From: CAYHZG01 sp964361105
GTDB taxonomy: Bacteria; Patescibacteriota; Minisyncoccia; 2-02-FULL-40-12
Assembly (NCBI GenBank): GCA_964361105.1
Contig: CAYHZG010000004.1
Location: 1-32,242 of the forward strand
Direction: 5' to 3'
DNA: 32,242 nt
The position numbers were made by a program, and so were the translations under genes. Shown piece by piece: positions 15,601 to 23,898 of the stretch. Each line of letters begins with the position of its first letter. Position 1 is the stretch's first letter. Below the pieces are notes generated by a model, which was not told the origin of the DNA, searched no databases, and worked only from the letters and a program-made list of their open reading frames with translations.

Positions 15601-16774
15601 TTTCAACCAAAGAATTAAAAACTTCTATCGTTTCATCGGTCATTTTTTTGACGGTAAATTTCCTAGCCGTTTTTCTGCCTTCTTTTATGAACTTTTCTCT
15701 AATATTTTTATTGTCAAAAACGCCTTTTATCGCCTCAATCAAATTCAGCTCGTCATTATACTTGACCATAAAACCGTTCTCGCCCTGTTTGATTAATTCG
15801 GTATTGCCGCCGGCATTGGTTGTAATTACCGGCACGCCACTCGCCATTGCTTCCAAAATCTGGTGGGAAAAACCTTCATAAGCCGTATTTAAAACAAAAA
15901 TATCAGCCGCGGCCAAATAGATTTTAAGCTCTTTTTGCGATTTCTTGCCAACTAAAAAAACTTTTCCATTAAGCCCAAGATTATTCTTCATTAATTTCAA
16001 ATTCTCCATTTCCGGGCCATCACCGACAATGACCAATCTGACAAATTGGTCATTGCTTAAAAGTTCCGGCATTACCTTTATAAGCATCCTAAAGCCCTTC
16101 CAGGGAACCAGTCGGCCGGCCGATAAAATAACATTGCCGGAAATGCCGATTTCACGCCTGGCTTTTTCTTTCTCCATTTGAACCGGCTTAAAATCGGTCC
16201 CATTATAGACTACTTTTATATTTTCGTTTTTTACTCCCCAGTAGCCGACTACTTTGGCTAAAAACCGCGAAGGAACAATCACTTTATCGGCCGCTTGGGC
16301 TACTTTCATTTGGATTTTTCTTAAAATATTGAACTTGCCCGAAATTTTTTTATTCTGGAAATCCAAGACATCAACTATATCTAAATTTGGATTTTTCACG
16401 TGGAATTGTTCCCAAGCATAGTCGCCGGTTATTTTGACAATGAATTTTTTCTTTAAAAATTTATTGGCTAAGTAAGCCGGGCAGCCCGAGCTAACCGGCC
16501 CTTGGGCGTAAATAGTCATGCTGTTTTTAGCCACCTTCAAGAGTTTTAAAAAATAGCGCAAGTAATTAAGCGGTTTGCCGGGCAGATTTTTTATTCGGTG
16601 AATCATCCAACCAATTTCAGAATCTTCAGGATATTTTTTTTTCTTGGACCTAGCTATTAAATCAATACTAAATCCGGCATCAACTAATCTTGGAGCGATT
16701 GTTTTAATATAGCTTGAGGGCCCGCCAATATCGGGCCAAAAGCTTCCGGCAGCAATAGTGATTTTCTTATTCAT
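15593..16774 (-). CDS. GT4 family glycosyltransferase
   Basis: A 393-residue GT-B enzyme, starting MNKKITIAAGSFWPDIGGPSS, where the GGP loop of the acceptor domain is typical for GT4. The donor domain has VILSAGRLVPWKGFRMLIK, LVIVGDGPEMENLKLM, VFLVGKKSQKELKIYLAAADIFV and the Glu motif YEGFSHQILEAMASGVPVI. The length is standard. Its ATG overlaps the stop of the upstream GT2 gene by 8 bp, and its own 3' end overlaps the next GT4 start, so it is in the middle of a translationally coupled string. Donor and acceptor are unknown. Confidence 0.87.
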   Translation of the reverse strand: MNKKITIAAGSFWPDIGGPSSYIKTIAPRLVDAGFSIDLIARSKKKKYPEDSEIGWMIHRIKNLPGKPLNYLRYFLKLLKVAKNSMTIYAQGPVSSGCPAYLANKFLKKKFIVKITGDYAWEQFHVKNPNLDIVDVLDFQNKKISGKFNILRKIQMKVAQAADKVIVPSRFLAKVVGYWGVKNENIKVVYNGTDFKPVQMEKEKARREIGISGNVILSAGRLVPWKGFRMLIKVMPELLSNDQFVRLVIVGDGPEMENLKLMKNNLGLNGKVFLVGKKSQKELKIYLAAADIFVLNTAYEGFSHQILEAMASGVPVITTNAGGNTELIKQGENGFMVKYNDELNLIEAIKGVFDNKNIREKFIKEGRKTARKFTVKKMTDETIEVFNSLVENA

Positions 16775-17477
16775 ATTTTGTAAATAAATTAAATCTGATT
16801 ATGTGACCAATCGCGGCCAAGCCGTCTTTCCAATTTATTTTCTTGCCTTCTTTGTAAGTTCGGCCTTGATAAGAAATTGGCACTTCCGTGATTTTCATTT
16901 TTTTCTTCGCAGAATAAACAGTCAGCTCAATTTCAATGCCGAACCGATTCGACTTGAGATTCGGAGCGATTTTACCGACAGTTTCCCTGGGAAAAACCTT
17001 GTAGCAGGTATAAGTGTCGGAAAGATTCAATCCGCTAAGAAAATTAGAAAAATAATTCAACATCTTGCTGAAAAGATACCCTCTTTTGTAAATAATTTTA
17101 TTTTTATCAATAACGCTCTCAAGAAACCTAGAACCGTAAACAATATCGGACCGACCATCAATAATCGGCTGTATTAACTTGGGATAATCATCGGGGCTAT
17201 ATTCCAGGTCGGCGTCCTGAATCAAGACGATATCCCCACTCGCATTCTCAAAACCTTTTTTCACGGCCCTCCCCTTGCCGAAGTTCCTCTCCTGGAAAAA
17301 AACTTTATAGCTAGAAGCCAAGCCACTCAAGATTTCCCGCGTGCCGTCAGTTGAACCGTCATCAATCAGAATTATCTCTTTCTCAATACCGTTTAATTTT
17401 ACCGCCTCGATCCTTTTTAAAATTTCTTTGATTGTGTTTTTTTCGTTATATACCGGAATAATTACTGATAGCTTCAT
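16767..17477 (-). CDS. GT2 glycosyltransferase, Dpm1-like
   Basis: A 236-residue GT2 enzyme with MKLSVIIPVYNEKNTIKEIL at the start, DDGSTDGT (39-46), the metal-binding QDADLEYSPDD (87-97) and GSRFLE (115-120). The C-terminal TEVPISYQGRTYKEGKKINWKDG is typical for polyprenyl-phosphate hexose synthases. It has no membrane helix. Together with the protein at 914-1618 it gives the locus two possible polyprenyl-phosphate sugar synthases, perhaps for two sugars. The upstream GT4 gene overlaps it by 32 bp. The Dpm1-like subclass is likely, the sugar is open. Confidence 0.82.
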   Translation of the reverse strand: MKLSVIIPVYNEKNTIKEILKRIEAVKLNGIEKEIILIDDGSTDGTREILSGLASSYKVFFQERNFGKGRAVKKGFENASGDIVLIQDADLEYSPDDYPKLIQPIIDGRSDIVYGSRFLESVIDKNKIIYKRGYLFSKMLNYFSNFLSGLNLSDTYTCYKVFPRETVGKIAPNLKSNRFGIEIELTVYSAKKKMKITEVPISYQGRTYKEGKKINWKDGLAAIGHIIRFNLFTKYE

Positions 17478-18561
17478 GATAAACTCTGCTCATCTCGGCC
17501 GCTATCCTGTCCCAGCCATATTTTTCTTGAACTAGTTTCGCTGCATTTTCGACCAATTTTTCCCTTAAAATCTGATTATTGAAAATCATATCGATTTTAC
17601 TTGCTAAATCTTCTGGGTTCTCAACCAAACAGAAAAAACCTGTCTCGCCATCTTTTAAAAAGTCGGGTATCCCGCCGACAGCCGTCCCGACTATCGGAAC
17701 TCCGGCAGCCATTGCTTCCAAAAAAGCGCTGCCAAGCCCCTCGGACCGCGAAGGTCTGACAAAAATTACGGCTTGAGCCAAATATTTTGGGACTTCATCA
17801 TTAGAAACACTGCCTAAAAATCGAACTTCTTTTTCCAGTCCTAATTTTTTCGTCAATTTTTCCAACTCCTTTCTTTGCCAGCCATCACCCACTATGTGAC
17901 AAATTACCCCGGGATTATCTTTTTTAACTCTTTCAATAGCTCGGATTAAAATATCAATCCCATTTTTCGGAACTAATCGCGAAATGGTGATTATTCTTTT
18001 TTCTTTTTTAACTTTATTTGAATTAGAAATCGAAAATTTCCTTGGGTCTACTCCATTTGGCACCACAAAAACAGGCGCTTTTTTATTGTATCTTTCGGCA
18101 AATCGAACTAAATAACTACTGATAGCAGTTATGGCATCGGCTTTTCTGATAACTCTTCTTTGCCAAAATCGGTCAAAAGGCGAATTCCGACCCAAATCTC
18201 CTTCTTGAAGAGTCAAAACAAAAGGAACCTTGGGATAGAAAAATTTAAAAAGATAGGCGGCAGCCGAGCCCTGGGAAGCCATAATGCCGTGAATCAAATC
18301 GTACCTTTTTTTCTTATGAAGATTGATTGCTTTTAAAAATCCTAAATTCGGCAGAAGTGGTTTATCTAAAAACTTATTGCCGGCGCCGAGGCGATAAATA
18401 TTTACATTGCCGATTCTTTCAAAATCAGACAGGCCTCTTTTTAATTTTGCGGTTATCAAGTCAAACTCTATATCAGGCAACCGCTCGGTGATTTCTTTTA
18501 CGGCTAATTCGGCTCCGCCGATAAAAGGCAGATAGGCAGTTGAAAAAAGTAAGATTTTCAT
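17446..18561 (-). CDS. GT4 family glycosyltransferase
   Basis: A 371-residue GT-B enzyme starting MKILLFSTAYLPFIGGAELA with the GGAE loop of the acceptor domain. The donor half has IITISRLVPKNGIDILIRA, CHIVGDGWQRKELEKL, VRFLGSVSNDEVPKYLAQ and RPSRSEGLGSAFLEAMAAG, with both conserved glutamates. The frame is open upstream to 18597, but the ATG at 18561 begins directly at the first conserved strand and leaves room for a divergent promoter. It is the first gene of the long minus-strand glycan run. Its 3' end overlaps the GT2 start by 32 bp. Confidence 0.86.
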   Translation of the reverse strand: MKILLFSTAYLPFIGGAELAVKEITERLPDIEFDLITAKLKRGLSDFERIGNVNIYRLGAGNKFLDKPLLPNLGFLKAINLHKKKRYDLIHGIMASQGSAAAYLFKFFYPKVPFVLTLQEGDLGRNSPFDRFWQRRVIRKADAITAISSYLVRFAERYNKKAPVFVVPNGVDPRKFSISNSNKVKKEKRIITISRLVPKNGIDILIRAIERVKKDNPGVICHIVGDGWQRKELEKLTKKLGLEKEVRFLGSVSNDEVPKYLAQAVIFVRPSRSEGLGSAFLEAMAAGVPIVGTAVGGIPDFLKDGETGFFCLVENPEDLASKIDMIFNNQILREKLVENAAKLVQEKYGWDRIAAEMSRVYHEAISNYSGI

Positions 18562-18564
18562 TGA

Positions 18565-18592
18565 TTTACAAAATATTTTATGATAGCATAAT
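18565..18592 (+). promoter_or_regulatory. Promoter candidate for the plus-strand GT4 gene
   Basis: TTTACA (18565-18570), 16 bp and CATAAT (18587-18592) lie in the divergent gap. Transcription would start near 18600, after the in-frame ATG at 18591, which argues for a start further downstream. The opposite strand also has A/T-rich -10-like sequences here, but I could not fix a promoter for the minus-strand run. Confidence 0.4.
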
Positions 18593-18641
18593 GCCACAAA
18601 TGAACGCTGAAATCAATTATTTCAACGTAAACAAAACAACA

Positions 18642-19835
18642 ATGAATACCCTTAAAAAGAGGGTTTTATTCGTTATTACCCAAGAGGACTTCGGCGGCGC
18701 CCAAAAATTTTTGTATGAATTTGTTACTAGGTTAAACGGGGATAAATACGACATAATGGTGGCTAGCGGCAAAAAAGAAAAAGGCCATTTAAAATCGCTT
18801 GAAGAAAATATAAATACCCATAAGCTTAAATTTTTAAAAAGAGAAATCAACCCTTTCTTTGATTTTCTGGCTTTAATCCAACTAATCAGCTTAATCAACA
18901 GATTCAGGCCTGATATTCTTCACTTAAACAGCTCCAAAACCGGCGTTTTGGGAAGTATTGCCGGAAAGACGTTGAAATTAATCCGGCCTAAAGTTTTCGG
19001 GAAACTTAAAATAATTTACCGAATCGGCGGCTGGTCATTCAATGACCCGGTGTCTAAACTGAAAAAACTAAACTGGGTTTTAGCCGAAAAAATTACGGCA
19101 AGATTCAAAGATATAATTATAGTTAACAGCAAAAGTGATTTTGACCAAGCAATCAGATTGAAAATCAAACCTAAAAAAGAAGTGAAGTTAATTCATAACG
19201 GCCTTGATGCCTTAAAGATTGGGTTTCTATCAAAAGAAGAAGCCAAATTAAAACTTTTCAAAAAAATTGGCAAGTCAGGCCACAATAATATTTTTCAAAC
19301 AAAATTCTTCATTGGAACAATAGCTAACTTTTACCAAACTAAAGGCCTGGATTATTTAATTGAGGCGTTTAACCTCCTTAACACTAAAAATCAAATTCAA
19401 GACGTTAAACTTTTACTTATCGGCGACGGCCGGGAAAGAGTCAATCTTGAGAAAAAAATTTCGGACTACGGACTAAAAGAAAAAGTAATTTTATTAGGCC
19501 AAATCCCGGAGGCATTTAAATACATAGAGGCTTTTGACGTTTTTGTCCTGCCGTCCGTCAAAGAAGGTTTCCCGTGGGCAATCTTGGAAGCAATGGCGGC
19601 CAAAGTTCCGGTTATTTCAACTTCGGTCGGTGCAGTTCCGGAAATTATTGAAAACGGCAAAAACGGAATTTTGGTTGAACCGAAAAGTCCAGGTCAACTT
19701 GCCGAAGCAATCCAATACCTCTTAGAAAACGAAAGAGTCCGACAAGAACTCGCCCTTCAAGGCCACCAGACCGTTCTTTTTAAGTTTCCGATTGAGAAAA
19801 TGATAAAAGAAACAGAGGAGTTATTTAATCTTTGA
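18642..19835 (+). CDS. GT4 family glycosyltransferase
   Basis: A GT-B enzyme of 397 residues counted from the ATG at 18642 (MNTLKKRVLFVITQEDFGGAQ). This start sits at the first conserved strand; ATGs at 18600, 18591 and 18540 are in frame but lie in or before the promoter region. The acceptor domain contains DILHLNSSKTGVLGSIAGK, as in PssE/Cps-type lipid-linked sugar transferases. The donor domain has IGTIANFYQTKGLDYLIEA, LLIGDGRERVNLEKKI and FPWAILEAMAAKVPVISTS. It is alone on the plus strand and its 3' end overlaps the convergent TMTC-like gene by 15 bp. The substrate is unknown. Confidence 0.84.
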   Translation: MNTLKKRVLFVITQEDFGGAQKFLYEFVTRLNGDKYDIMVASGKKEKGHLKSLEENINTHKLKFLKREINPFFDFLALIQLISLINRFRPDILHLNSSKTGVLGSIAGKTLKLIRPKVFGKLKIIYRIGGWSFNDPVSKLKKLNWVLAEKITARFKDIIIVNSKSDFDQAIRLKIKPKKEVKLIHNGLDALKIGFLSKEEAKLKLFKKIGKSGHNNIFQTKFFIGTIANFYQTKGLDYLIEAFNLLNTKNQIQDVKLLLIGDGRERVNLEKKISDYGLKEKVILLGQIPEAFKYIEAFDVFVLPSVKEGFPWAILEAMAAKVPVISTSVGAVPEIIENGKNGILVEPKSPGQLAEAIQYLLENERVRQELALQGHQTVLFKFPIEKMIKETEELFNL

Positions 19836-21572
19836 TAGAATTTCCGTAATTACTTTCTCAACTTCTAAATCGCGCCCCTTAGCAAGACTAAGTCCGGTCT
19901 CCAAATTTTCAATTGCCAGTTCAGTATTATTAGTAGCCAGATAAACTAAGCCCAAGTTATAATAAACTCTCGCGTTACCAGGTTGAATCCTTTTAAGTTG
20001 TTCCAAGACTCTCATCCCACTGACTAAATCTTGTTTGTTATTAATATAAATCACGGCTAAATTCTGATAGGAAAATGGAAAATTCGGGTCAACTTCTATT
20101 GCTTTTTTATACAGCTCTATGGCCTCGTCAATCCGGCCCGAATCCCGGTTAATATTTCCCAAATTATAATACGGCGCGGCAAAAAATTGGCCGTCAGGCG
20201 TTTTAATTGCCCTTTCGTAAAACTCGGTTGCTTTAATTAAATCGCCTTTTTCGTAATACAACTTACCTAAGTTAGTAAGAATTCTTACGCTTGAGGGACT
20301 ATATTTTAAAATATCTTCGTAAAATTCAGTTGGCTTGCCCCAGAGGATATTGCGCCGAATTGACTGAATGGCAAAAAAAGAAAAATAGGCAATTAAGAAA
20401 ATAACTAATGACCAAAGACTAATGACTAAAGCTTTGGATTTCAAATAATTTAAAGATTTATCGAGGTAGAAACCAGCTAAAGCTGCAAAACCGATCAGGG
20501 GCAAATAAAGCCAGTGTTCATAAATAAAAGCATTTATTGGAATAATTCCTGAAACCGGGCCAAGAGCAATGAAAAACCAAGCCCAAGAGAAAAACCAGAT
20601 TCTTGGAACTTGCCCGGCCTTCGCAGCCGAAACTGCTTCGGCGGAGTAGGCAAACCTGAAGCGTGAAACGTAAAGCGCGATGATTGATAAAACTAAAATC
20701 AGGGCCAGCCAGACCGGCCATTGAAACAAAGAGGTCGCAATGGATAAATCACGCTCCATATGAAGCCCAACCGGGTAAAAAATTATTTTAAAATACTCAA
20801 TTAAAGCGCGGCCAAAGGTAAAAAGACGAAAAGACAGATTTTCGGTATAGGCATTGGATTGAGAGTAAAAGTTAAGAGTATTTTCAAAATTAAATACGGT
20901 CAGCCGTAGGATAAAATAGATTATTGAAATCGCCCAGAAAGGCAGAGAAACAATAAAAGATTTTTTTAGAGCCGAAATAAACTTTTCTTTACTTAAAAAA
21001 GAAGTATAAAAAATCATTAGAAGTAAGGGGAACAAAATTGCGGTTTCGCGGGACAAAATCGCCAAAACCATTGAAATTGTACTTAGTATTTTTTTATTTT
21101 TTGTAAAAAGCCAAAGCGCCAAAAGCATGAAAAAAACCGACATTGGGTCGCCTCTTCCAGAAATATAAGTCACGGCTTCGGTCTGAGCCGGATGAATTAA
21201 AAATAAAAGCGAGGCTAAAAACGAAGCGCGCCGGCTTAAAAACTTACTCAAAAGAACAAAAATTAAAACTCCGTTAGCGATATGAAAGCCATTGCTTAAA
21301 AGGTGGTAGCCCAGCGGTGCAATGCCATGAATCACGTAGTTAAAAGCAAAACTCAAAAGAAGCAAAGGCCGATAATAGTTACTATTTAAACCAAAACCGG
21401 CCAGGACATTTTGGGTGAAAATTTCTTTTAAATAGGATAAACTATGAACAAAAATATTGCCCTTTATCCAGTCATCATCATCCCAAAAAAGCGGATTATT
21501 TAAATTAAAAGCATAGATTGAAAAACTAATGATAATCAGAATAAAAATTGCAAGAAGGTTTTTATTTCTCAT
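19821..21572 (-). CDS. TMTC-like membrane protein with C-terminal TPRs (putative O-mannosyltransferase)
   Basis: A 583-residue protein with about ten TM helices followed by a C-terminal TPR domain (roughly 413-583, at least four repeats such as ILTNLGKLYYEKGDLIKA and YYNLGNINRDSGRIDEAI). After the first TM comes the acidic loop WDDDDW (30-35), the place where GT-C enzymes hold catalytic Asp residues. YYRPLLLLSFAFNY and HPAQTEAVTYISGRGDPMS match the TMTC/DUF1736 pattern. Animal TMTCs O-mannosylate cadherins, so transfer of a lipid-linked sugar to exported proteins is plausible. It overlaps a paralogue by 11 bp. Residues encoded by 20402-20431 and 20605-20682 look repeat-derived. Confidence 0.78.
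   Translation of the reverse strand: MRNKNLLAIFILIIISFSIYAFNLNNPLFWDDDDWIKGNIFVHSLSYLKEIFTQNVLAGFGLNSNYYRPLLLLSFAFNYVIHGIAPLGYHLLSNGFHIANGVLIFVLLSKFLSRRASFLASLLFLIHPAQTEAVTYISGRGDPMSVFFMLLALWLFTKNKKILSTISMVLAILSRETAILFPLLLMIFYTSFLSKEKFISALKKSFIVSLPFWAISIIYFILRLTVFNFENTLNFYSQSNAYTENLSFRLFTFGRALIEYFKIIFYPVGLHMERDLSIATSLFQWPVWLALILVLSIIALYVSRFRFAYSAEAVSAAKAGQVPRIWFFSWAWFFIALGPVSGIIPINAFIYEHWLYLPLIGFAALAGFYLDKSLNYLKSKALVISLWSLVIFLIAYFSFFAIQSIRRNILWGKPTEFYEDILKYSPSSVRILTNLGKLYYEKGDLIKATEFYERAIKTPDGQFFAAPYYNLGNINRDSGRIDEAIELYKKAIEVDPNFPFSYQNLAVIYINNKQDLVSGMRVLEQLKRIQPGNARVYYNLGLVYLATNNTELAIENLETGLSLAKGRDLEVEKVITEILSKIK
20402..20431. repeat. Short tandem repeat inside a TM segment of the TMTC-like gene
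   Basis: ACTAATGACCAAAG and ACTAATGACTAAAG follow each other directly, a 14-bp unit repeated with one difference. In frame on the minus strand they encode LVISLWSLVI, part of a membrane helix. The unit resembles the ATTAGTCATTAGTC runs I remember from CPR intergenic regions. Confidence 0.6.
20610..20653. repeat. GC-rich palindromic element inside the TMTC-like gene
   Basis: TTGCC and GGCAA bound a 44-bp segment with an inner stem GCCGAA/TTCGGC (20626-20631, 20637-20642). It is much richer in G+C than the gene around it. Immediately next to it, up to 20682, is a GTTTCACGCTTC-like run on the minus strand. Together they encode YVSRFRFAYSAEAVSAAKAG, between two membrane helices, in frame and without breaking the gene. 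Confidence 0.6.
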
Positions 21573-23196
21573 TTAATTTTTTAAGCACTTCTTCATATAA
21601 CATTAAATCCTTTTTTGATGGCTGGGATAGGTTGTTAATCAATATTTCCAGCATATCTTTGGTTCCTCTGTATTCACCGACTCGATAATAAAGTTTTGCC
21701 AAATTGCTATAACTTACCGCAAGTTTCGGTCTCAACTCAATTGCCCTCAAAAAAGCGTCTTCGGCCAAGCTGTAATCGCCATTAGTAAAAGCAAGCGTGC
21801 CGATTAAATTCAAAAGGGGCGGGTGATCAGGATAAATCTTAAAAGCAACATCAGCTTCTTTTGTGGCCTCTTCTGTAAAACCGTTCTTCAAATACCAAAT
21901 CGCCAAGCTGAAATGACTCTGAACGCTTTGAGGAGCAGTTTTAACCATATTTTTGTACAAATTTTCCTCATTAGCCCAAACCTTGTTTCTGGGGATAATA
22001 ACGGAAGTATAAAAAATAAACAGAATGGCAAAAAGCAAATAGCCAATGACTTTGTTTTTTCTGATAAGCAGATAAATAAAATAGCCGGCGATAATACTTA
22101 AACCAACTGAAGGGAAATACATCCATCTCTCGCCCACTATTTCTCCGGCAGTCCAAAAGAATTTTGAAAAAACCAAATAGGGAACCAGAAAAATAATAGC
22201 GCCTATCCTTAAAGGAGAATTTTTAAATTTTTTGTTCTTAATTAAATAAATTAGGATCAACAGAAATAAAATTCCCAAAACCGTTTCTAAAGACCCGAGG
22301 GGGCCGCTTACCAGAGTCAAATGATTATAGTGATAGGTGGCGGAAAGATTTAGAGGAACAAAGATTTTGCCAATATAAATAAAGACGATCTTAAAAGCAG
22401 TCCAAATTCTTGTCCAAAAATCAGTAAAAGTAACCGGGTTAATTACGAAATAGGCCTCGTCTTTGCCCAAAGCATAATTACCCAAAGCCAAATAACGCAT
22501 AATTAGATAAATTAAAGAGGCCGGAATAAAAACCGCGGCCGTTTTGATTAAATTACGTAATCGCGGATTATTTTTTATCCAATAGACGGCTAAGAAAAGC
22601 AGAGGCAGGATAAAAATCAGCTCTTTGGACAAAACTGCTAAAAGAAACAAAAAAGAACTTAAAAATAATTTTTGATAATCTAAATTTCTATATTTTGAGA
22701 TTTCGGCTTTATTTATCGCCGAAATAAAAATAAGCCAAGATAAAAGACCGAAAAAAGACGACATCAACTCTTCTCGCGCTTTAATAAAGTTTACGGCTTC
22801 GGTGTGAATCGGCAGAAGAGCGAAAATTGCCGATGACACTAAAGCCAAACTTCTATCGCCGAATAATCTAAAAATCAATAGAAAAATAAGAAAAACGGCA
22901 ACGCCGTTTAACAAAACATTAACCAAATGAAAACTCAAGGTTGACTCGCCGAAAAAAATAAAATTCAAGGCAAAAGATAAAACGGCCAAAGGCCGATAAG
23001 CTCCTGCTTCTCTATTTTGCGGAATATACGGTTCAAGCCAAACTCTCGATAAATAACTGGGATTTCTTAACTCCGGCCTTTCGGCAAAAAATTTATCGTC
23101 ATAAACAAAATCGCCTTTGAGGTTATTGCCATATAACAAAAAGCTTAAAAAAATAGAGCCTAAAAAAACGAAAATAAAAAACTTCCTACTGGTCAT
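21562..23196 (-). CDS. TMTC-like membrane protein with C-terminal TPRs (paralogue)
   Basis: A 544-residue paralogue of the gene after it. DFVYDDKFF (29-37) is the acidic first-loop motif. YRPLAVLSFALNFIFFGESTLSFH and HTEAVNFIKAREELMSS correspond position by position to the neighbour's YRPLLLLSFAFNY and QTEAVTYISGRGDPMS. About ten TM helices are followed by TPRs from roughly 430, including VQSHFSLAIWYLKNGFTEEA and AVSYSNLAKLYYRVGEYRG. Expected role: transfer of a polyprenyl-linked sugar to exported protein, with the TPRs binding acceptor or partner. It overlaps the upstream anchor-protein gene by 4 bp (ATGA) and the next paralogue by 11 bp. The enzymatic function is inferred from similarity in layout. 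Confidence 0.78.
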   Translation of the reverse strand: MTSRKFFIFVFLGSIFLSFLLYGNNLKGDFVYDDKFFAERPELRNPSYLSRVWLEPYIPQNREAGAYRPLAVLSFALNFIFFGESTLSFHLVNVLLNGVAVFLIFLLIFRLFGDRSLALVSSAIFALLPIHTEAVNFIKAREELMSSFFGLLSWLIFISAINKAEISKYRNLDYQKLFLSSFLFLLAVLSKELIFILPLLFLAVYWIKNNPRLRNLIKTAAVFIPASLIYLIMRYLALGNYALGKDEAYFVINPVTFTDFWTRIWTAFKIVFIYIGKIFVPLNLSATYHYNHLTLVSGPLGSLETVLGILFLLILIYLIKNKKFKNSPLRIGAIIFLVPYLVFSKFFWTAGEIVGERWMYFPSVGLSIIAGYFIYLLIRKNKVIGYLLFAILFIFYTSVIIPRNKVWANEENLYKNMVKTAPQSVQSHFSLAIWYLKNGFTEEATKEADVAFKIYPDHPPLLNLIGTLAFTNGDYSLAEDAFLRAIELRPKLAVSYSNLAKLYYRVGEYRGTKDMLEILINNLSQPSKKDLMLYEEVLKKLNEK

Positions 23197-23894
23197 CGTC
23201 TAAACAAGAATCGGACCAGAGAACGAAGAGATTCAAAAAGCTGCTCGAATGGCCTAATGACCGACCTGATTTTTTCCGGAGCAATTGTCGGCCCGCCCTC
23301 GGCTTCGCCTCGGCGAGGCCGGGGAGAAATTTTGGGCGAGGTAGGGCCGGCCGGCTTGGGTGTAAGCTTCTCTTCCGCAGTTGGCGATGATGTTAGAGTG
23401 ACGGTCGGAGAAATCAAAGGAATCTCGGCTATTCCCGTTGGTAATAGCGTTAGCATCGGTGTCGGAATTGCTTCTGTATCTTTATTTAACACAACTGGGA
23501 TTTCCTTTGTTTCCAAAACGGTAAAATCGTTCAAATTAACAACTTTAACTGTGATTTGAGCAGAATGGGTACCAATATTTAATCTTTCAGGGTGGACTTC
23601 CAAAACAAAGTTAATTGGAATATATTGAGGCAGTTCAACCGATACAAAGTCAGTTTGCTGCTGCTGGCCTTCGCGGTAAACAAAAAGCCAGTTAACATTG
23701 CTTGAAACATCAAATCTGGCTTTTCCTGGACCTATGTTCTGGACATTCAGAAAATAATAAATCGGAAAATTATTGCCGGTTTTAAAGTTAAAATCCAGCT
23801 TTGCCTCGGTAATTTGAATATAATTCGCTCCGCCTAATATTCCTAATACAGAGGCCGTAATTAAAATAAATTTTCCGAAAATAGAATCGGTCAT
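23193..23894 (-). CDS. Membrane-anchored protein with beta domain, Pro/Thr-rich linker and basic C-terminal helix
   Basis: I do not recognise a named family. The 233 residues comprise an N-terminal signal anchor (about 7-24), a predicted beta-sandwich (about 33-135, with NVQNIGPGKARFDVSSNVNW resembling an Ig-like or 'NEW3/CARDB'-type fold), a Pro/Thr/Ser-rich stretch (about 140-195) and a C-terminal amphipathic basic helix, FEQLFESLRSLVRFLFRR. The helix could lie on the membrane or bind a partner. The linker contains a repeat-like GC-rich insert (23286-23340) encoding SPRPRRGEAEGG. It sits directly before two TMTC-like genes, so it may be their substrate or accessory subunit. That role is inferred from context. 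Confidence 0.72.
   Translation of the reverse strand: MTDSIFGKFILITASVLGILGGANYIQITEAKLDFNFKTGNNFPIYYFLNVQNIGPGKARFDVSSNVNWLFVYREGQQQQTDFVSVELPQYIPINFVLEVHPERLNIGTHSAQITVKVVNLNDFTVLETKEIPVVLNKDTEAIPTPMLTLLPTGIAEIPLISPTVTLTSSPTAEEKLTPKPAGPTSPKISPRPRRGEAEGGPTIAPEKIRSVIRPFEQLFESLRSLVRFLFRR
23286..23340. repeat. GC-rich palindromic insert in the linker of the anchor protein
   Basis: The segment contains GCCTCGGCGAGGC (23307-23319, a perfect palindrome around one base) plus a nearby CCTCGGC copy. G+C is far above the surroundings. It is in frame and lies where the protein is a flexible Pro-rich linker, so it is tolerated. Confidence 0.55.
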
Positions 23895-23898
23895 ATGC

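Noticed and set aside
20518..20721. Short minus-strand frame within the TMTC-like gene
   Set aside because: Out-of-frame shadow of the GC-rich repeat region; the main frame is intact through it.
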